This document shows positions 8,100-17,357 of a DNA stretch of 50,200 nucleotides, one piece after another (position 1 is the first letter of the stretch; every line of letters begins with the position of its first letter). Origin of the DNA: Alicyclobacillus shizuokensis NBRC 103103 (GTDB lineage Bacteria; Bacillota; Bacilli; Alicyclobacillales; Alicyclobacillaceae). The stretch lies in the NCBI RefSeq assembly GCF_001552255.1, contig NZ_BCQV01000008.1, positions 1 through 50,200 on the forward strand. Reading direction: 5' to 3'. The position numbers and the translations under genes were made by a program. The notes under the pieces are model-generated. The model saw only the letters and a list, made by a program, of their open reading frames with translations, was not told the origin of the DNA and did no database searches.

Positions 8100-8954
8100 T
8101 TACGGCTGGGCGTGCCCAGGCGCGGAAGCGCCCGCCGGTTTTCCCGTGAGCCCAGTGCTCGGGCGGGCCACCACCCGCACCCACGGGCGGTCGTTTTCCC
8201 ACGTAACCGCTACCGGGAGACCGAACGCGTCGCTGAGCAAGTCTGCAGACAGCACGTCGCGGCTCGGCCCCTGGGCGAGAACACGGCCCTGCTGAAGCAG
8301 GAGGGTATGGGAGAAGCAGGGCAAGATCTCTTCCGTGTGGTGGGTCACGTACACCAGCGTCGGGCCGTCGGGCTGCTCGCCGAGCCAGGCGATGGCGGCC
8401 AGCAGCTCCTCCCGCGTCGGCAAATCCAGTCCGGTGCACGGCTCATCCAGAATCAACAGCCTGGGCTTGGCCATCCAGGCTCGCGCCAAGAGAACGCGTT
8501 GCTTCTCGCCCTGGCTGAGCACCTGGAACGGCTTGTCAGCCAGCGACTCGCAGCGAAACTGGCGCAGCAGCCCCATCGCCGTCTCCGCATCCGCCGCGTC
8601 GAACCCCTGCCACAACCCGACCGACGCGTACTTGCCGCTGATGACAATCTGCACAGCCGCGTCGCCGGCCGAGGCCGATTGGGCGATTTGCTCGGCCATG
8701 GACTGGCTGACCCAACCGATTTGCCGGCGGAGTTCCTGCACGGGGACGCGTCCCAAGCGCTGTCCCAACACCTCCACTTCGCCGCGCGACGGCCAGATGT
8801 ATCCGTTTATCATGCTGAGCAGGCTGGTCTTGCCTGATCCGTTGCGCCCCACGACGGCCCAGTGTTCTCCGGCGCGGATGTTCCAGTCGACGTCCTGTAT
8901 GATGGTATGCCCTTGCCGGCGCCAGCTCACACCGCGCATTTCCAGGATGTTCAT
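8100..8954 (-). CDS. ABC transporter ATP-binding protein (YlmA-like)
   Basis: Single ATPase domain of 284 aa. Walker A GRNGSGKT (about 36-43), signature LSQGEKQRVLLARAW, Walker B LLILDEPCTGLD and H-loop YVTHHTEEI. The start at 8954 is preceded by CGGAGTGGAGAAC; upstream codons in frame lack homology. No membrane partner adjoins it: it converges with thiF (9 nt between stop codons), and the next upstream genes belong to another operon. Similar to Bacillus YlmA and the ModF-like group, whose function is undefined. It could energise a permease encoded elsewhere or act as a soluble ABC protein. Confidence 0.85.
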   Translation of the reverse strand: MNILEMRGVSWRRQGHTIIQDVDWNIRAGEHWAVVGRNGSGKTSLLSMINGYIWPSRGEVEVLGQRLGRVPVQELRRQIGWVSQSMAEQIAQSASAGDAAVQIVISGKYASVGLWQGFDAADAETAMGLLRQFRCESLADKPFQVLSQGEKQRVLLARAWMAKPRLLILDEPCTGLDLPTREELLAAIAWLGEQPDGPTLVYVTHHTEEILPCFSHTLLLQQGRVLAQGPSRDVLSADLLSDAFGLPVAVTWENDRPWVRVVARPSTGLTGKPAGASAPGHAQP

Positions 8955-9017
8955 GTTCTCCACTCCGATGCTGGTTGGTCTGTCCCGAAAGACGGTGGAC
9001 ATAAGGGAATGGGATTT

Positions 9018-9045
9018 ATTTTAACAATTTTCGAGAGCGTGACAA
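9018..9045 (-). promoter_or_regulatory. Promoter of the YlmA-like gene
   Basis: Minus strand TTGTCA (9040-9045), 16-nt spacer, TAAAAT (9018-9023), about 60 nt before the start codon. The -35 box lies inside one copy of a 20-bp direct repeat. Confidence 0.65.
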
Positions 9046-9076
9046 GTCACGGCGGCTTTCGAGAGGGTGACAAGTC
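9029..9076. repeat. 20-bp direct repeat at a promoter
   Basis: TTTCGAGAG-C/G-GTGACAAGTC occurs at 9029-9048 and 9057-9076, one mismatch, period 28. The first copy covers the -35 hexamer of the YlmA-like gene, and GTGAC-AA-GTCAC within it is a small inverted repeat. This looks like a paired operator; the regulator is unknown. Confidence 0.6.
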
Positions 9077-9080
9077 CTTT

Positions 9081-9111
9081 GGCCGGTCCAACTGCTGTGG
9101 TTGGACCGGCC
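9081..9111. repeat. 11-bp inverted repeat after the permease gene
   Basis: GGCCGGTCCAA (9081-9091) and TTGGACCGGCC (9101-9111) around a 9-nt loop. It lies 17 nt past the stop of the ABC-2 permease on the minus strand. No T-run follows, so if it ends the operon it does so as a non-canonical terminator or 3'-end stabiliser. Confidence 0.5.
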
Positions 9112-9127
9112 GCGACGGGGAGAAACC

Positions 9128-9877
9128 TCAGCCGCTGATGGACACGCGCAGGTAGCGGGGGAACCGCCACAGCGCTACAATCAATCCGGCGGCGCCAAAG
9201 GCCAGCAGCACGGCCAAGGATTGCACAACGTCGGCGGTGTGCCCGCCGTGCGTCATCACCTGCTGGAATCCTTGCTGCGCCCAGTATTGGGGCGTGATGT
9301 GACTGAGCACGCGGGCGAAGTGGGGCAGCATCGACTCGGGCACCCACAGGCCGCCGAGGGCCGCACCGCCCAGGGTGATGAGCATTGTGATGCCGCGCCC
9401 GTGGTTCTCACCACGCGCCAGCAGGGACACGGCCAATCCGATGCCCGTCCCGCAGATGGCCAGGCACAGCACGATGACCGCCACGGCCAACAGGTTTCCT
9501 AGATGGACGTGGTAGACAAGATGACCAAAGGCGAGCAGAACCGTGCACTGGATCAAAACGGCGATGATGGCCGGCACCCACATCCCGACCAGATAGGCCA
9601 GCGGCTGCAGTGGCGTGCTCATCAGCCGCGCCAGAATCCCTGATTCTTTTTCGCTCATGAACCGGCGCATCATGCTGAGGATGATGAAAAAGACAAACAT
9701 CACTGTATAGCCGGGAACCACTTGGTCCAGCATAGCCGATTGAGCATCCGGATACGCGGACCCGGAGAACACGGATCCGAATAACGCGATGAAGAGCATG
9801 GGCAGAATGACCAGGAAGAACAGGTTGCCCCGGCCTTTGAACAGCAGTTTCAGTTCTTTGCGGATGATGCTTCGCAT
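9128..9877 (-). CDS. ABC-2 type transporter permease
   Basis: Membrane component of 249 aa with six predicted segments. It starts with a cytoplasmic lead (MRSIIRKELKLLFKGRGN), then FFLVILPMLFIALFGSVF, a central cytoplasmic SEKESGILARLMSTPLQPL typical of ABC-2 permeases, and further hydrophobic helices to the C-terminus. An AGGAGG box precedes the ATG. It is last in the GntR-ATPase-permease-ATPase-permease operon, 33 nt after the second ATPase, which should be its partner. Such exporters often handle drugs, lipids or peptides; the substrate cannot be read here. Confidence 0.9.
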   Translation of the reverse strand: MRSIIRKELKLLFKGRGNLFFLVILPMLFIALFGSVFSGSAYPDAQSAMLDQVVPGYTVMFVFFIILSMMRRFMSEKESGILARLMSTPLQPLAYLVGMWVPAIIAVLIQCTVLLAFGHLVYHVHLGNLLAVAVIVLCLAICGTGIGLAVSLLARGENHGRGITMLITLGGAALGGLWVPESMLPHFARVLSHITPQYWAQQGFQQVMTHGGHTADVVQSLAVLLAFGAAGLIVALWRFPRYLRVSISG

Positions 9878-9910
9878 ATCCGTTTGCCTCCTTTTGGTTG
9901 GGTGGGACGG

Positions 9911-10858
9911 CTAGTCGCGCAGCCGTGTCCCGGTCAATTTGAGGAACATCGACTCCAGTGAGGGTCGCGCCATTTCCAAGGCGTGAATGGTCAGCCCCCG
10001 CTCTTCGGCCTGCTGCAACAGGAAAGACATCACCTGCTGCCTGTGCTCCGTCTCTATCCACCACCCGTGCTCTCTCCGCGACACCTGGCAGGGGTGAGGG
10101 AACGGTGGCAGCTGTTCAAACCCGTCCATCTGCACATAGACCGCCTTGGCGCCGTATTGATTCCACAGCTGGACGAGCGGACCGGAGGTGACGACGCGTC
10201 CGTGGTCGAGGATGGCCACTTCGTCGCACAACGTCTCCGCCTCCTCCATGTAGTGGGTCGAATATATGACAGTCGCCCCTTGTTGCACGAGCTCGCGCAC
10301 CAATTCAAAGATGTGGTTGCGAGAGTGCGGGTCCACCCCCACGGTGGGCTCATCCAGGATGAGCAGCTGGGGTTCGTGCAGCAGCGCCGCGGCGATGTTA
10401 ATGCGGCGCTTCATGCCGCCGGACAGATTCTCCACCAGGTCTTTCCTGCGTTCGCTGAGACCGGTCTTGGCCAGCACCGCGTCGATCCGTTCGTACAGTC
10501 GCGCCCCACGCAGCCCGTACACTTCGCCAAAGAACATCAGGTTGTCGTGCACCGACAGCGTCGGGTACAGGGCAATGTCCTGCGGCACGTATCCCACGTG
10601 ACGACGGACGGATCGCCCGTTTTGGGCCGCGTCCAGGCCCAGCACGTTCACAGAACCAGCATCCGGCTCCAGCAGCCCGGCGACGATTTTCATGGTCGTG
10701 GACTTGCCAGCCCCGTTGGGGCCGAGCAGTCCAAAACAGCAGCCGCGCGGCACGGCAAAGCTGACATCGGCCAGCGCCGTGGCCGGGCCGAACGACTTGC
10801 CCAGGTGGTCCACCTTCAACGCGCAATCCATGTTGAAACCGGCAGATGCAGTCATCAT
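9911..10858 (-). CDS. ABC transporter ATP-binding protein (drug/lipid exporter type)
   Basis: 315 aa. Walker A GPNGAGKST, Q-loop YVPQDIALYP, signature LSGGMKRRINIAAAL, Walker B LLILDEPTVGVD and H-loop STHYMEEAE. This set and the C-terminal extension (about 230-315) are typical of DrrA/CcmA-type export ATPases. The ATG at 10858 has GGAGG with 8-nt spacing; an ATG directly after it at 10855 is the alternative. It sits 25 nt after the preceding permease and pairs with the ABC-2 permease at 9128-9877. Confidence 0.92.
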   Translation of the reverse strand: MMTASAGFNMDCALKVDHLGKSFGPATALADVSFAVPRGCCFGLLGPNGAGKSTTMKIVAGLLEPDAGSVNVLGLDAAQNGRSVRRHVGYVPQDIALYPTLSVHDNLMFFGEVYGLRGARLYERIDAVLAKTGLSERRKDLVENLSGGMKRRINIAAALLHEPQLLILDEPTVGVDPHSRNHIFELVRELVQQGATVIYSTHYMEEAETLCDEVAILDHGRVVTSGPLVQLWNQYGAKAVYVQMDGFEQLPPFPHPCQVSRREHGWWIETEHRQQVMSFLLQQAEERGLTIHALEMARPSLESMFLKLTGTRLRD

Positions 10859-10883
10859 ACAGTTTTCCTCCATTCCTGCGTTT

Positions 10884-11630
10884 CTACATCGCCAGCTGCT
10901 CATCAAGCAAGTAGGCGGCGAGGCGTATCAGGCCGTACGCCAGCACCCAGCTGCAGGCGATGGAGATGCACAGTGTAGGCGACAGCGACACATGCGGTAC
11001 CCCATCCGAGTGAACCTGCAGGTAACGGTAATCCTGGCTGAAAATCAACCACCACAGGCCCGAGAACAAAATCCACGTCAGCGGCATCGCCGGACGGGCC
11101 CGCGACTCGGCGAGCGCGCCGTAGACAACCCCAAACGCGGCCACGAATGGGCACGCGGCAAGGGAAAGTCCGACCAACTGAAGTCCTGTGCGCAGGTAAC
11201 TGGCGGTATAGCCAAGGTCCAGATGTCCGCTGACGAGCGCGGTGTACAGGCCGAAGAACGCCATCACCGCGTAGGTTAAGGCATAGATGAAGACGCTGCG
11301 CACGACGGCTGCCACAAATTTGGCCGCGCTCAGGTGCAGCCGGGAGTAGGGCAGGGTCAGCCACCAACCGACGGTGCCGTTTTTCCATTCAGTCACCATC
11401 GTGTTCACGGCGATGCCGAAGCTAGTGAATGGCAGTCCGAACGCGACCCACCACACCGGTCCCAGGCGGTAGTGACCACCGCGTGCCGTATAGGTGGCCA
11501 CGGCCAAAAGGACCAGCGCGACGGCGGCCACGTAGGCAAGCCGCCACGCTCTCGGGATGGGCGTCCGGCGGCGCCTGCGGTGTTTGAAATCGTGTCGGAC
11601 GAGTGCCCAGAATGTGGATTGTGCAGGCAT
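10884..11630 (-). CDS. ABC transporter membrane protein
   Basis: 248 aa, hydrophobic, about six membrane segments. It has an Arg-rich cytoplasmic N-terminus (KHRRRRRTPIPRAWR) and, between helices, TEWKNGTVGWWLTLPYSRLHL, an ABC-2-like cytoplasmic loop. GGAGGTTAACC precedes the ATG. It is 10 nt after the YtrB-like ATPase gene, which should energise it. No substrate can be inferred. It corresponds in position to YtrC/YtrD of Bacillus but is only loosely similar. Confidence 0.82.
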   Translation of the reverse strand: MPAQSTFWALVRHDFKHRRRRRTPIPRAWRLAYVAAVALVLLAVATYTARGGHYRLGPVWWVAFGLPFTSFGIAVNTMVTEWKNGTVGWWLTLPYSRLHLSAAKFVAAVVRSVFIYALTYAVMAFFGLYTALVSGHLDLGYTASYLRTGLQLVGLSLAACPFVAAFGVVYGALAESRARPAMPLTWILFSGLWWLIFSQDYRYLQVHSDGVPHVSLSPTLCISIACSWVLAYGLIRLAAYLLDEQLAM

Positions 11631-11640
11631 GGTTAACCTC

Positions 11641-12339
11641 CTATCGATACAGTGTCTGCATGGCAGAGTGCATAGAGCCGAATTGGCGGCGCAGTTCGTC
11701 CGTGTCTCCGGAACGAATCACGCGCCCGGACTCGAGAAATACGGCGAGATCAAACAGCGCCTCCACCTCGTACAGCTCGTGCGTGCTGATGAGCACCGTG
11801 CGTTCGCCGTCGCTGACTCGGTCTATCAATGCGTCGATGATTTTCTCCCGCGATACGGTGTCGATGCCGGTGAACGGCTCATCCAGGATGATCAGCGGCA
11901 CGCGGCGAGCGATGCAGAGGATGAGCATCACGCGCGCCTCCTGCCCGCGCGACATGTCGCGCACCCGGCCATCCAGCGGCAGCTTCATGAACTCGGCCAG
12001 CCCAAGCGCTTCCTCCAGGGAAAATCCGGGCAAGAAGGTTTCCGCCCAGCGGAATGCCTGCTGCACCGTATGGTCCGAGTACCAACGGGCCCGGTCGGGC
12101 AGGTACGCGATGTCGCGGTTGGTCCGCCAGCCCGGTGCCTCACCGAACACCCGTATCCGCCCCGCGTCTGGCCGTACCAGCCCGGTGATCATGCGAAACA
12201 GCGTCGATTTGCCAGATCCGTTCGGGCCGAGCACTCCGACCACACGCCCGGCCGGGATGGTCAGGTCGAGTCCGTCCAGCGCCCGATTGGCTCCATACCG
12301 TTTCTCGACCTGTTCACAGAGCACCGCCGTTTCGCCCAT
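11641..12339 (-). CDS. ABC transporter ATP-binding protein (YtrB-like)
   Basis: 232 aa. Walker [10 protein letters not shown], Walker [13 protein letters not shown] and H-loop STHELYEVE. The signature is degenerate: [11 protein letters not shown] rather than LSGGQ. The start at 12339 is chosen from GAAGGAGG with 9-nt spacing; it overlaps the 3' end of the GntR gene by 26 nt, suggesting coupled translation. Order and family resemble the Bacillus ytrAB pair, whose repressor responds to cell-wall-active antibiotics; that role is inference here. Confidence 0.9.
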   Translation of the reverse strand: MGETAVLCEQVEKRYGANRALDGLDLTIPAGRVVGVLGPNGSGKSTLFRMITGLVRPDAGRIRVFGEAPGWRTNRDIAYLPDRARWYSDHTVQQAFRWAETFLPGFSLEEALGLAEFMKLPLDGRVRDMSRGQEARVMLILCIARRVPLIILDEPFTGIDTVSREKIIDALIDRVSDGERTVLISTHELYEVEALFDLAVFLESGRVIRSGDTDELRRQFGSMHSAMQTLYR

Positions 12340-12733
12340 GGACGGCCGCCTCCTTCTTCTTGGTGTGCAAACAGTGTTCAATCTCGTCCCAGGTGTAGCC
12401 GAGGCTTTGCATCTGGGCTACGAAGTCAGCCAGGAGCCGCTCTGCCAGTTCCCTGCGAAACTGTTGAACGCGCTCGCGGGAGGTGGTGATGAAAGTGCCC
12501 TGGCCGCGCCGCGTTTCGGTCAACCCGTCGCGTTCCAACTCTTGGTAGGCGTGGCTGACGGTGTTCGGGTTGACTTTCAGCGCGTGCGCCATCTCTCGTA
12601 CAGAAGGAATCTTTTCTCCCAAAGCGATCTCTCCCTTGGCAATCGCGCTTCTCATTTGCTTTAGGATCTGCTCGTACAAAGGCTGGCTGAGGTCCAGGCG
12701 AAACGTCAATGAGCCAACCTGCCGTTCATCCAC
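12314..12733 (-). CDS. GntR family repressor, YtrA subfamily
   Basis: 139 aa, too short for a FadR or HutC effector domain, which places it in the YtrA group: a winged HTH (about 8-75: [43 protein letters not shown]) followed by a helical dimerisation tail. The GTG start is supported by GGAGG 7 nt upstream. First gene of the ABC operon. A palindrome on its promoter fits autoregulation, as in other YtrA regulators. Inducer unknown. Confidence 0.92.
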   Translation of the reverse strand: MDERQVGSLTFRLDLSQPLYEQILKQMRSAIAKGEIALGEKIPSVREMAHALKVNPNTVSHAYQELERDGLTETRRGQGTFITTSRERVQQFRRELAERLLADFVAQMQSLGYTWDEIEHCLHTKKKEAAVHGRNGGAL

Positions 12734-12779
12734 TCTTGTCCCTCCGATCCGTTTCGCTCCAGGTGCACTGCGTGGATTG

Positions 12780-12812
12780 AGTGTATTATATCACTTAATA
12801 CACTTAGGTCAA
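12780..12812 (-). promoter_or_regulatory. Promoter and operator of the GntR/ABC operon
   Basis: Minus strand TTGACC (12807-12812), 16-nt spacer, TATAAT (12785-12790). A perfect inverted repeat, AGTGTATTA-N7-TAATACACT (12780-12804), covers the -10 and most of the spacer, so a bound repressor would block RNA polymerase. It suits a YtrA-type GntR dimer. Confidence 0.85.
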
Positions 12813-12845
12813 TAGGGGGACGACGCGATAGCTACGCAAAGGGTC

Positions 12846-12871
12846 AAAAAGGCGCCGCATCTGCGGCGCCT
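12846..12871 (-). terminator. Intrinsic terminator after mnmA
   Basis: GGCGCCGC and GCGGCGCC (12851-12870) around a 4-nt loop. On the minus strand it is followed by TTTTT (12846-12850), 25 nt past the mnmA stop. Confidence 0.9.
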
Positions 12872-12895
12872 GGCGGGGAAAGGGATGGGTGCCGG

Positions 12896-14068
<1,173 letters not shown>

Positions 14069-14115
14069 TCACATGCGGACAAGCCCCTGACGGATGTGCC
14101 GTGCCAGGAGCGGGA

Positions 14116-14598
14116 TTACGGAAACAGGTCCAGCAGTTCCGGCAATGCGTGAATAATGTGCGTGGCCCCTTTGAGATCGGCCGCGGACAGATGGAACGCG
14201 CAGCCTACCGATGGCAGTTTGTGTGCCGCCGCGGCGCGAATGTCCGAGGGTCTGTCGCCAATCATGACCAGGCCGCGGCCAAAACGGGCGATGTGGGCGG
14301 CCAAGGTGTCGGCCTTGCTGCGGCCCTGAACCGTCTCCAGACACAGCGGATGGTCAAACAGGAGACGCAGCCCTTCTTGGTCGAGCAGTTCGTCCAGATA
14401 CGCCTGACTGCAGTTGCTGGCAATGGTCAGCGTGTAGCCGCGCCGCTTGAGCGTCACGAGCACATCGCGAGCTTCTGGAAATAGGCGGCTGTTATCCTTG
14501 GCGCCGCCGCGTTCGGGGCCTCTTTGCTGTCTGGACCAACGTGTAGAATCCACCAATGTGCCTTCCAGGTCGAATACCAAAGTCTTCATAGGCCTCAC
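14116..14598 (-). CDS. HAD superfamily hydrolase, small
   Basis: Phosphatase-like protein of 160 aa. Motif I is FDLEGTLVDS (residues about 9-18), where the family norm is DxDGT; the second Asp, the usual acid/base, is Glu. Motif II is IASNCS. Motif III and IV are K in GRSKADT and GDRPSDIRAA. There is no large cap domain, so a PGP-like small subclass is likely. The GTG start at 14598 overlaps the mug stop (GTGA); an ATG at 14589 is the alternative. Substrate unknown. The Asp-to-Glu change could alter or reduce activity. Confidence 0.85.
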   Translation of the reverse strand: MRPMKTLVFDLEGTLVDSTRWSRQQRGPERGGAKDNSRLFPEARDVLVTLKRRGYTLTIASNCSQAYLDELLDQEGLRLLFDHPLCLETVQGRSKADTLAAHIARFGRGLVMIGDRPSDIRAAAAHKLPSVGCAFHLSAADLKGATHIIHALPELLDLFP

Positions 14599-15185
14599 TC
14601 TAACGCACCCCGGGACGGATCGTCAAAGTGGACCGGTCCGCGCCCGGCTCTTTGCTGGCGCCAGCGGTGGGCAGCCTGCGCCAATTCCCGGTAGATGGCT
14701 GTCTGTTCGGAAAGGCGCATGCGGACCAGGCCGCTGGTCGAGGGAGCGACAAAGTCCCGTACCCCGGGTATCAGCGGATCCGCTTGAAAGCCCCAGGGAA
14801 CGGCCGCTCCGCGGCGCCTCGGGAACTGGCGGAGAAACTGCTGATAGACTCCTTTGCCGACATAGCAGGCGAAGACGGGGCGGTACCGGTGCAGCTTAGC
14901 CGCCAGTATGCGACCGCCTTGCCGAAACTCCTCCGTTGTGATGTCTGCCGCGCTCTTGCTGGGACGGGTAACTATATTGGTGAAGCCATACTGGTAGTCG
15001 TCCAGCAGCGATGGGCTCTCCTCCGGCCGATATTGGCGACCGGTCAGGCCGGAGAGGTATAGCACCCGGTAAAACCGGTTGTTGCGTCCGGCATAGTTGA
15101 ATCCCCGCGCGGCGGAGGTCAGCGACGGATTGAAGCCGATGAAGAGGACGACCATACCTGGCGCCAGCTGCTCGGTGATGGGCAC
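14595..15185 (-). CDS. mug: G/U mismatch-specific DNA glycosylase Mug
   Basis: Removes uracil, ethenocytosine or thymine from G mismatches. 196 aa, uracil-DNA glycosylase fold. Catalytic motif GFNPSLTSAARGFNYAG (about 17-33) corresponds to GINPG-x-x-S of Mug. FTNIVTRPSKSAADIT and VRDFVAPSTSGLVR are the second and third conserved blocks. The GTG start has AAGGAGGG 6 nt away. Its stop overlaps the start of the HAD gene by 4 nt, so the two are probably coupled in translation. Confidence 0.9.
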   Translation of the reverse strand: MPITEQLAPGMVVLFIGFNPSLTSAARGFNYAGRNNRFYRVLYLSGLTGRQYRPEESPSLLDDYQYGFTNIVTRPSKSAADITTEEFRQGGRILAAKLHRYRPVFACYVGKGVYQQFLRQFPRRRGAAVPWGFQADPLIPGVRDFVAPSTSGLVRMRLSEQTAIYRELAQAAHRWRQQRAGRGPVHFDDPSRGALE

Positions 15186-15263
15186 AGACGTCCCTCCTTC
15201 TATTTCTTCACCTCTTCATTGTCGACCATCCGGATGCTGCCGTCAATGGAGTGGCTTGGAGGG

Positions 15264-15292
15264 TTTGGCGCCCGGGCGGGGAGTGGTACAAT
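15264..15292 (+). promoter_or_regulatory. Promoter of gnd
   Basis: Extended -10 TGG-TACAAT (TACAAT at 15287-15292), with TTTGGC 17 nt upstream as a weak -35. The start codon is about 39 nt away. Confidence 0.6.
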
Positions 15293-15330
15293 AGATTCCA
15301 GCCGGAGTGGAGAAAGGAGAACATTCACCT

Positions 15331-16227
15331 ATGAAAGTGGGTCTGTTGGGCCTCGGCAAGATGGGGTACAACTTAGGCTTGAATCTGATGGACCATGGTC
15401 ACCAGGTGGTGGCGTATGACGTTTCGCCGGAAGCCAGACAGCGGATGGGAGAGGCCGGCGCTGACACGGCCGCATCGCTGGCGGAAGTGGTGGCGAAACT
15501 GCCGGTCCCGCGCATCATCTGGATTATGGTGCCACACCAGTTTGTCGAGGACGTCCTGGGCGAACTGAAGTCTCGGCTCGCACCCGGCGATATCGTCATC
15601 GAAGCGGGTAACTCCCATTACAAGGATTCTCTGCGCCGGGCTGAAGAGTTTTCGCGGGCAGGTATGCACTTCTTCGACGTCGGCACGTCCGGCGGCATGG
15701 AAGGGGCGCGTCATGGAGCTTGTTACATGATTGGCGGGGACCCCGATGTATTTCCCACGATAGAACCGCTGTTTCGCGATACCGCGGTAGCAGGGGGCTA
15801 CCTGTACACCGGTCGGGCGGGCAGCGGCCATTACGCGAAGATGGTGCACAACGGCATTGAGTACGGCATGATGGCCGCGATTGGAGAAGGCTTCGAGGTG
15901 CTCGAAAAGGGACCGTTTGAATACAACTACGCGGAACTGGCGCGAGTTTGGTCGCACGGCTCTGTGATTCGCGGTTGGCTGATGGAGCTGACGCAGAGTG
16001 CCTTCGAGAAGGACCCGAAGCTGGCGTCCATCCGGGGTGTTATGCACTCCTCCGGGGAGGGCAAATGGACGGTGGAGGAAGCGCTGGACCTGCAGGTGGC
16101 GGCGCCAATCATCGCGCTATCGCTGTTGATGCGCTATCGTTCACTCTCCGACGATACCTTTACCGGCAAGGTGGTCGCTGCGCTGCGCAACGAGTTTGGC
16201 GGCCACGCCGTGGAAAAGGCGGACTGA
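15331..16227 (+). CDS. gnd: 6-phosphogluconate dehydrogenase, short (YqeC/GntZ) form
   Basis: Oxidative decarboxylation of 6-phosphogluconate to ribulose 5-phosphate. 298 aa: the short single-helical-domain form, often NAD-dependent, rather than the 470-aa NADP enzyme. Rossmann motif GLGKMGYNLGLNLM (6-19), EAGNSHYKDSLRR, substrate-binding DVGTSGGMEGARHG, catalytic Lys in GSGHYAKMVHNGIEYGMM. ATG at 15331 with AAGGAG upstream. It precedes a small membrane protein, and zwf lies 1.1 kb downstream on the opposite strand, so the two oxidative pentose-phosphate enzymes are near but not cotranscribed. Confidence 0.93.
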   Translation: MKVGLLGLGKMGYNLGLNLMDHGHQVVAYDVSPEARQRMGEAGADTAASLAEVVAKLPVPRIIWIMVPHQFVEDVLGELKSRLAPGDIVIEAGNSHYKDSLRRAEEFSRAGMHFFDVGTSGGMEGARHGACYMIGGDPDVFPTIEPLFRDTAVAGGYLYTGRAGSGHYAKMVHNGIEYGMMAAIGEGFEVLEKGPFEYNYAELARVWSHGSVIRGWLMELTQSAFEKDPKLASIRGVMHSSGEGKWTVEEALDLQVAAPIIALSLLMRYRSLSDDTFTGKVVAALRNEFGGHAVEKAD

Positions 16228-16269
16228 TGTGACGCGTCAATCGGGCGCTGCGGAAGGGATGAATCCGGG

Positions 16270-16524
16270 ATGATTATCGGTTTTGGTTTCGGACCTCCCT
16301 TGGTCAGCCTGCTCATGTTGGTGGTGACTGCCGGCCTGAGCTATGGATTGTATCGGCTGTTCAGCCGTCGCACCTGGTCAAGGGATCCCGAGCGGCGGCG
16401 CGAGCAGCTGCGCCGCTATTATCACGAACAGCGGCAGCTGGCGCGGCGCTTGTCCCGTGAATTCGACCTGACGGACGAAGAGATTGAACAAAGAATCGAA
16501 GACGAAATCAACCGACGGTCGTGA
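16270..16524 (+). CDS. Small single-pass membrane protein
   Basis: 84 aa. A hydrophobic segment at about 9-29 (PLVSLLMLVVTAGLSYGLY) and a very charged, helical C-terminal half (RREQLRRYYHEQRQLARRLS and onward, to DEEIEQRIEDEINRRS), possibly a coiled coil facing the cytoplasm. It follows gnd by 42 nt and ends inside its own terminator. No family recognised. The ribosome site is weak (AAGGGA, 11 nt away). Confidence 0.7.
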   Translation: MIIGFGFGPPLVSLLMLVVTAGLSYGLYRLFSRRTWSRDPERRREQLRRYYHEQRQLARRLSREFDLTDEEIEQRIEDEINRRS

Positions 16525-16540
16525 CCGCCGGTTGATTTTT
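16508..16540 (+). terminator. Intrinsic terminator after gnd unit
   Basis: TCAACCG-A-CGGTC, loop GT, GACCG-C-CGGTTGA, then TTTTT (16536-16540). The hairpin includes the stop codon of the small membrane protein. Confidence 0.85.
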
Positions 16541-16595
16541 CTGTCTATGTGCCTGATATGCTGCCGGGCGCGAGGGTCGTCGAGCAAGGTTTCGG

Positions 16596-17252
16596 TCAAC
16601 GTTGGCCAGGCTCTTCTTCCAGCAACAGGGCCCGGGCCGGCGCCGCGTCGATGCCGGTGAGCTTGAGTGGCGCGGCAATCAACAGATAAGATCCAGGTTT
16701 CACATCGGCCAGGCGCAATCCCTCCAGGATGTGGATCCCTTTTTGCAACAAAATTTTGTGCGTTTCGTGGCCCGGTTGGGCCCTCTCGATGCCGAGCGCG
16801 TCGATACCGACGCCGGCAATGCCCTTGTCGGCCAACAGCTGGGCCGCCTCCGCCGTCACATAGACGAACTCAAAGTTGAACCCGTTGTCAAACGAGTTTT
16901 GCGTCTTGAGCAGGAGAAATTCTCCCGGCCGAATGTCACACTCGGCCAGATCCCCGGCGCGCACCGCCTGGTTGACGTGGGTCAGGTCGAGGACGCGGCA
17001 CGGGCGGATGAGATCGGCAATGGGCACGGTCTCAATCGTCGCCCCGCCCTCCACCATGTGCAGGGGGGCGTCCAGGTGGGTGCCGGTGTGCGCGTCGATG
17101 TGCAAGCGAGTTTCGTGGGTGGAACCGGTTTGAAAGTCAGACGTCGTTTCAAATTCAGGCTGCTTTTCAGGCTTGTTTTTGTACACGGGCATGCCGCGCT
17201 GGATGGGCATGCTGATGTCGTGAATTCGGAACCGAGTTTCGAGCAGAGACAA
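16596..17252 (-). CDS. Cyclase family metal-dependent hydrolase
   Basis: 218 aa, the KynB (kynurenine formamidase)/cyclase fold. Metal-binding HTGTHLDAPLHM (about 55-66) and a second conserved GVGIDALGIE block are intact. KynB hydrolyses N-formylkynurenine, but the family also includes isatin hydrolase and others, and no tryptophan-catabolism gene adjoins it. TTG start (17252) with AAGGATGAGAG upstream. It is 105 nt after zwf on the same strand, with GC-rich hairpins between, so it may be read with zwf or separately. Confidence 0.87.
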   Translation of the reverse strand: MSLLETRFRIHDISMPIQRGMPVYKNKPEKQPEFETTSDFQTGSTHETRLHIDAHTGTHLDAPLHMVEGGATIETVPIADLIRPCRVLDLTHVNQAVRAGDLAECDIRPGEFLLLKTQNSFDNGFNFEFVYVTAEAAQLLADKGIAGVGIDALGIERAQPGHETHKILLQKGIHILEGLRLADVKPGSYLLIAAPLKLTGIDAAPARALLLEEEPGQR

Positions 17253-17318
17253 GGTCTCTCATCCTTTCACGGGGCATGGTCTGCATGCGCGTGCAAACGC
17301 GAGAATCGGGGCAGGACC

Positions 17319-17340
17319 AGGGGCGACGCTGGTCGCCCCT
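17319..17340. repeat. 9-bp inverted repeat downstream of zwf
   Basis: AGGGGCGAC and GTCGCCCCT around a GCTG loop. A second repeat, CCCGGCCG/CGGCCGGG (17346-17368), spans the zwf stop codon. Neither has a T-run. They probably mark the zwf 3' end. Confidence 0.5.
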
Positions 17341-17357
17341 TGGAACCCGGCCGCCCG

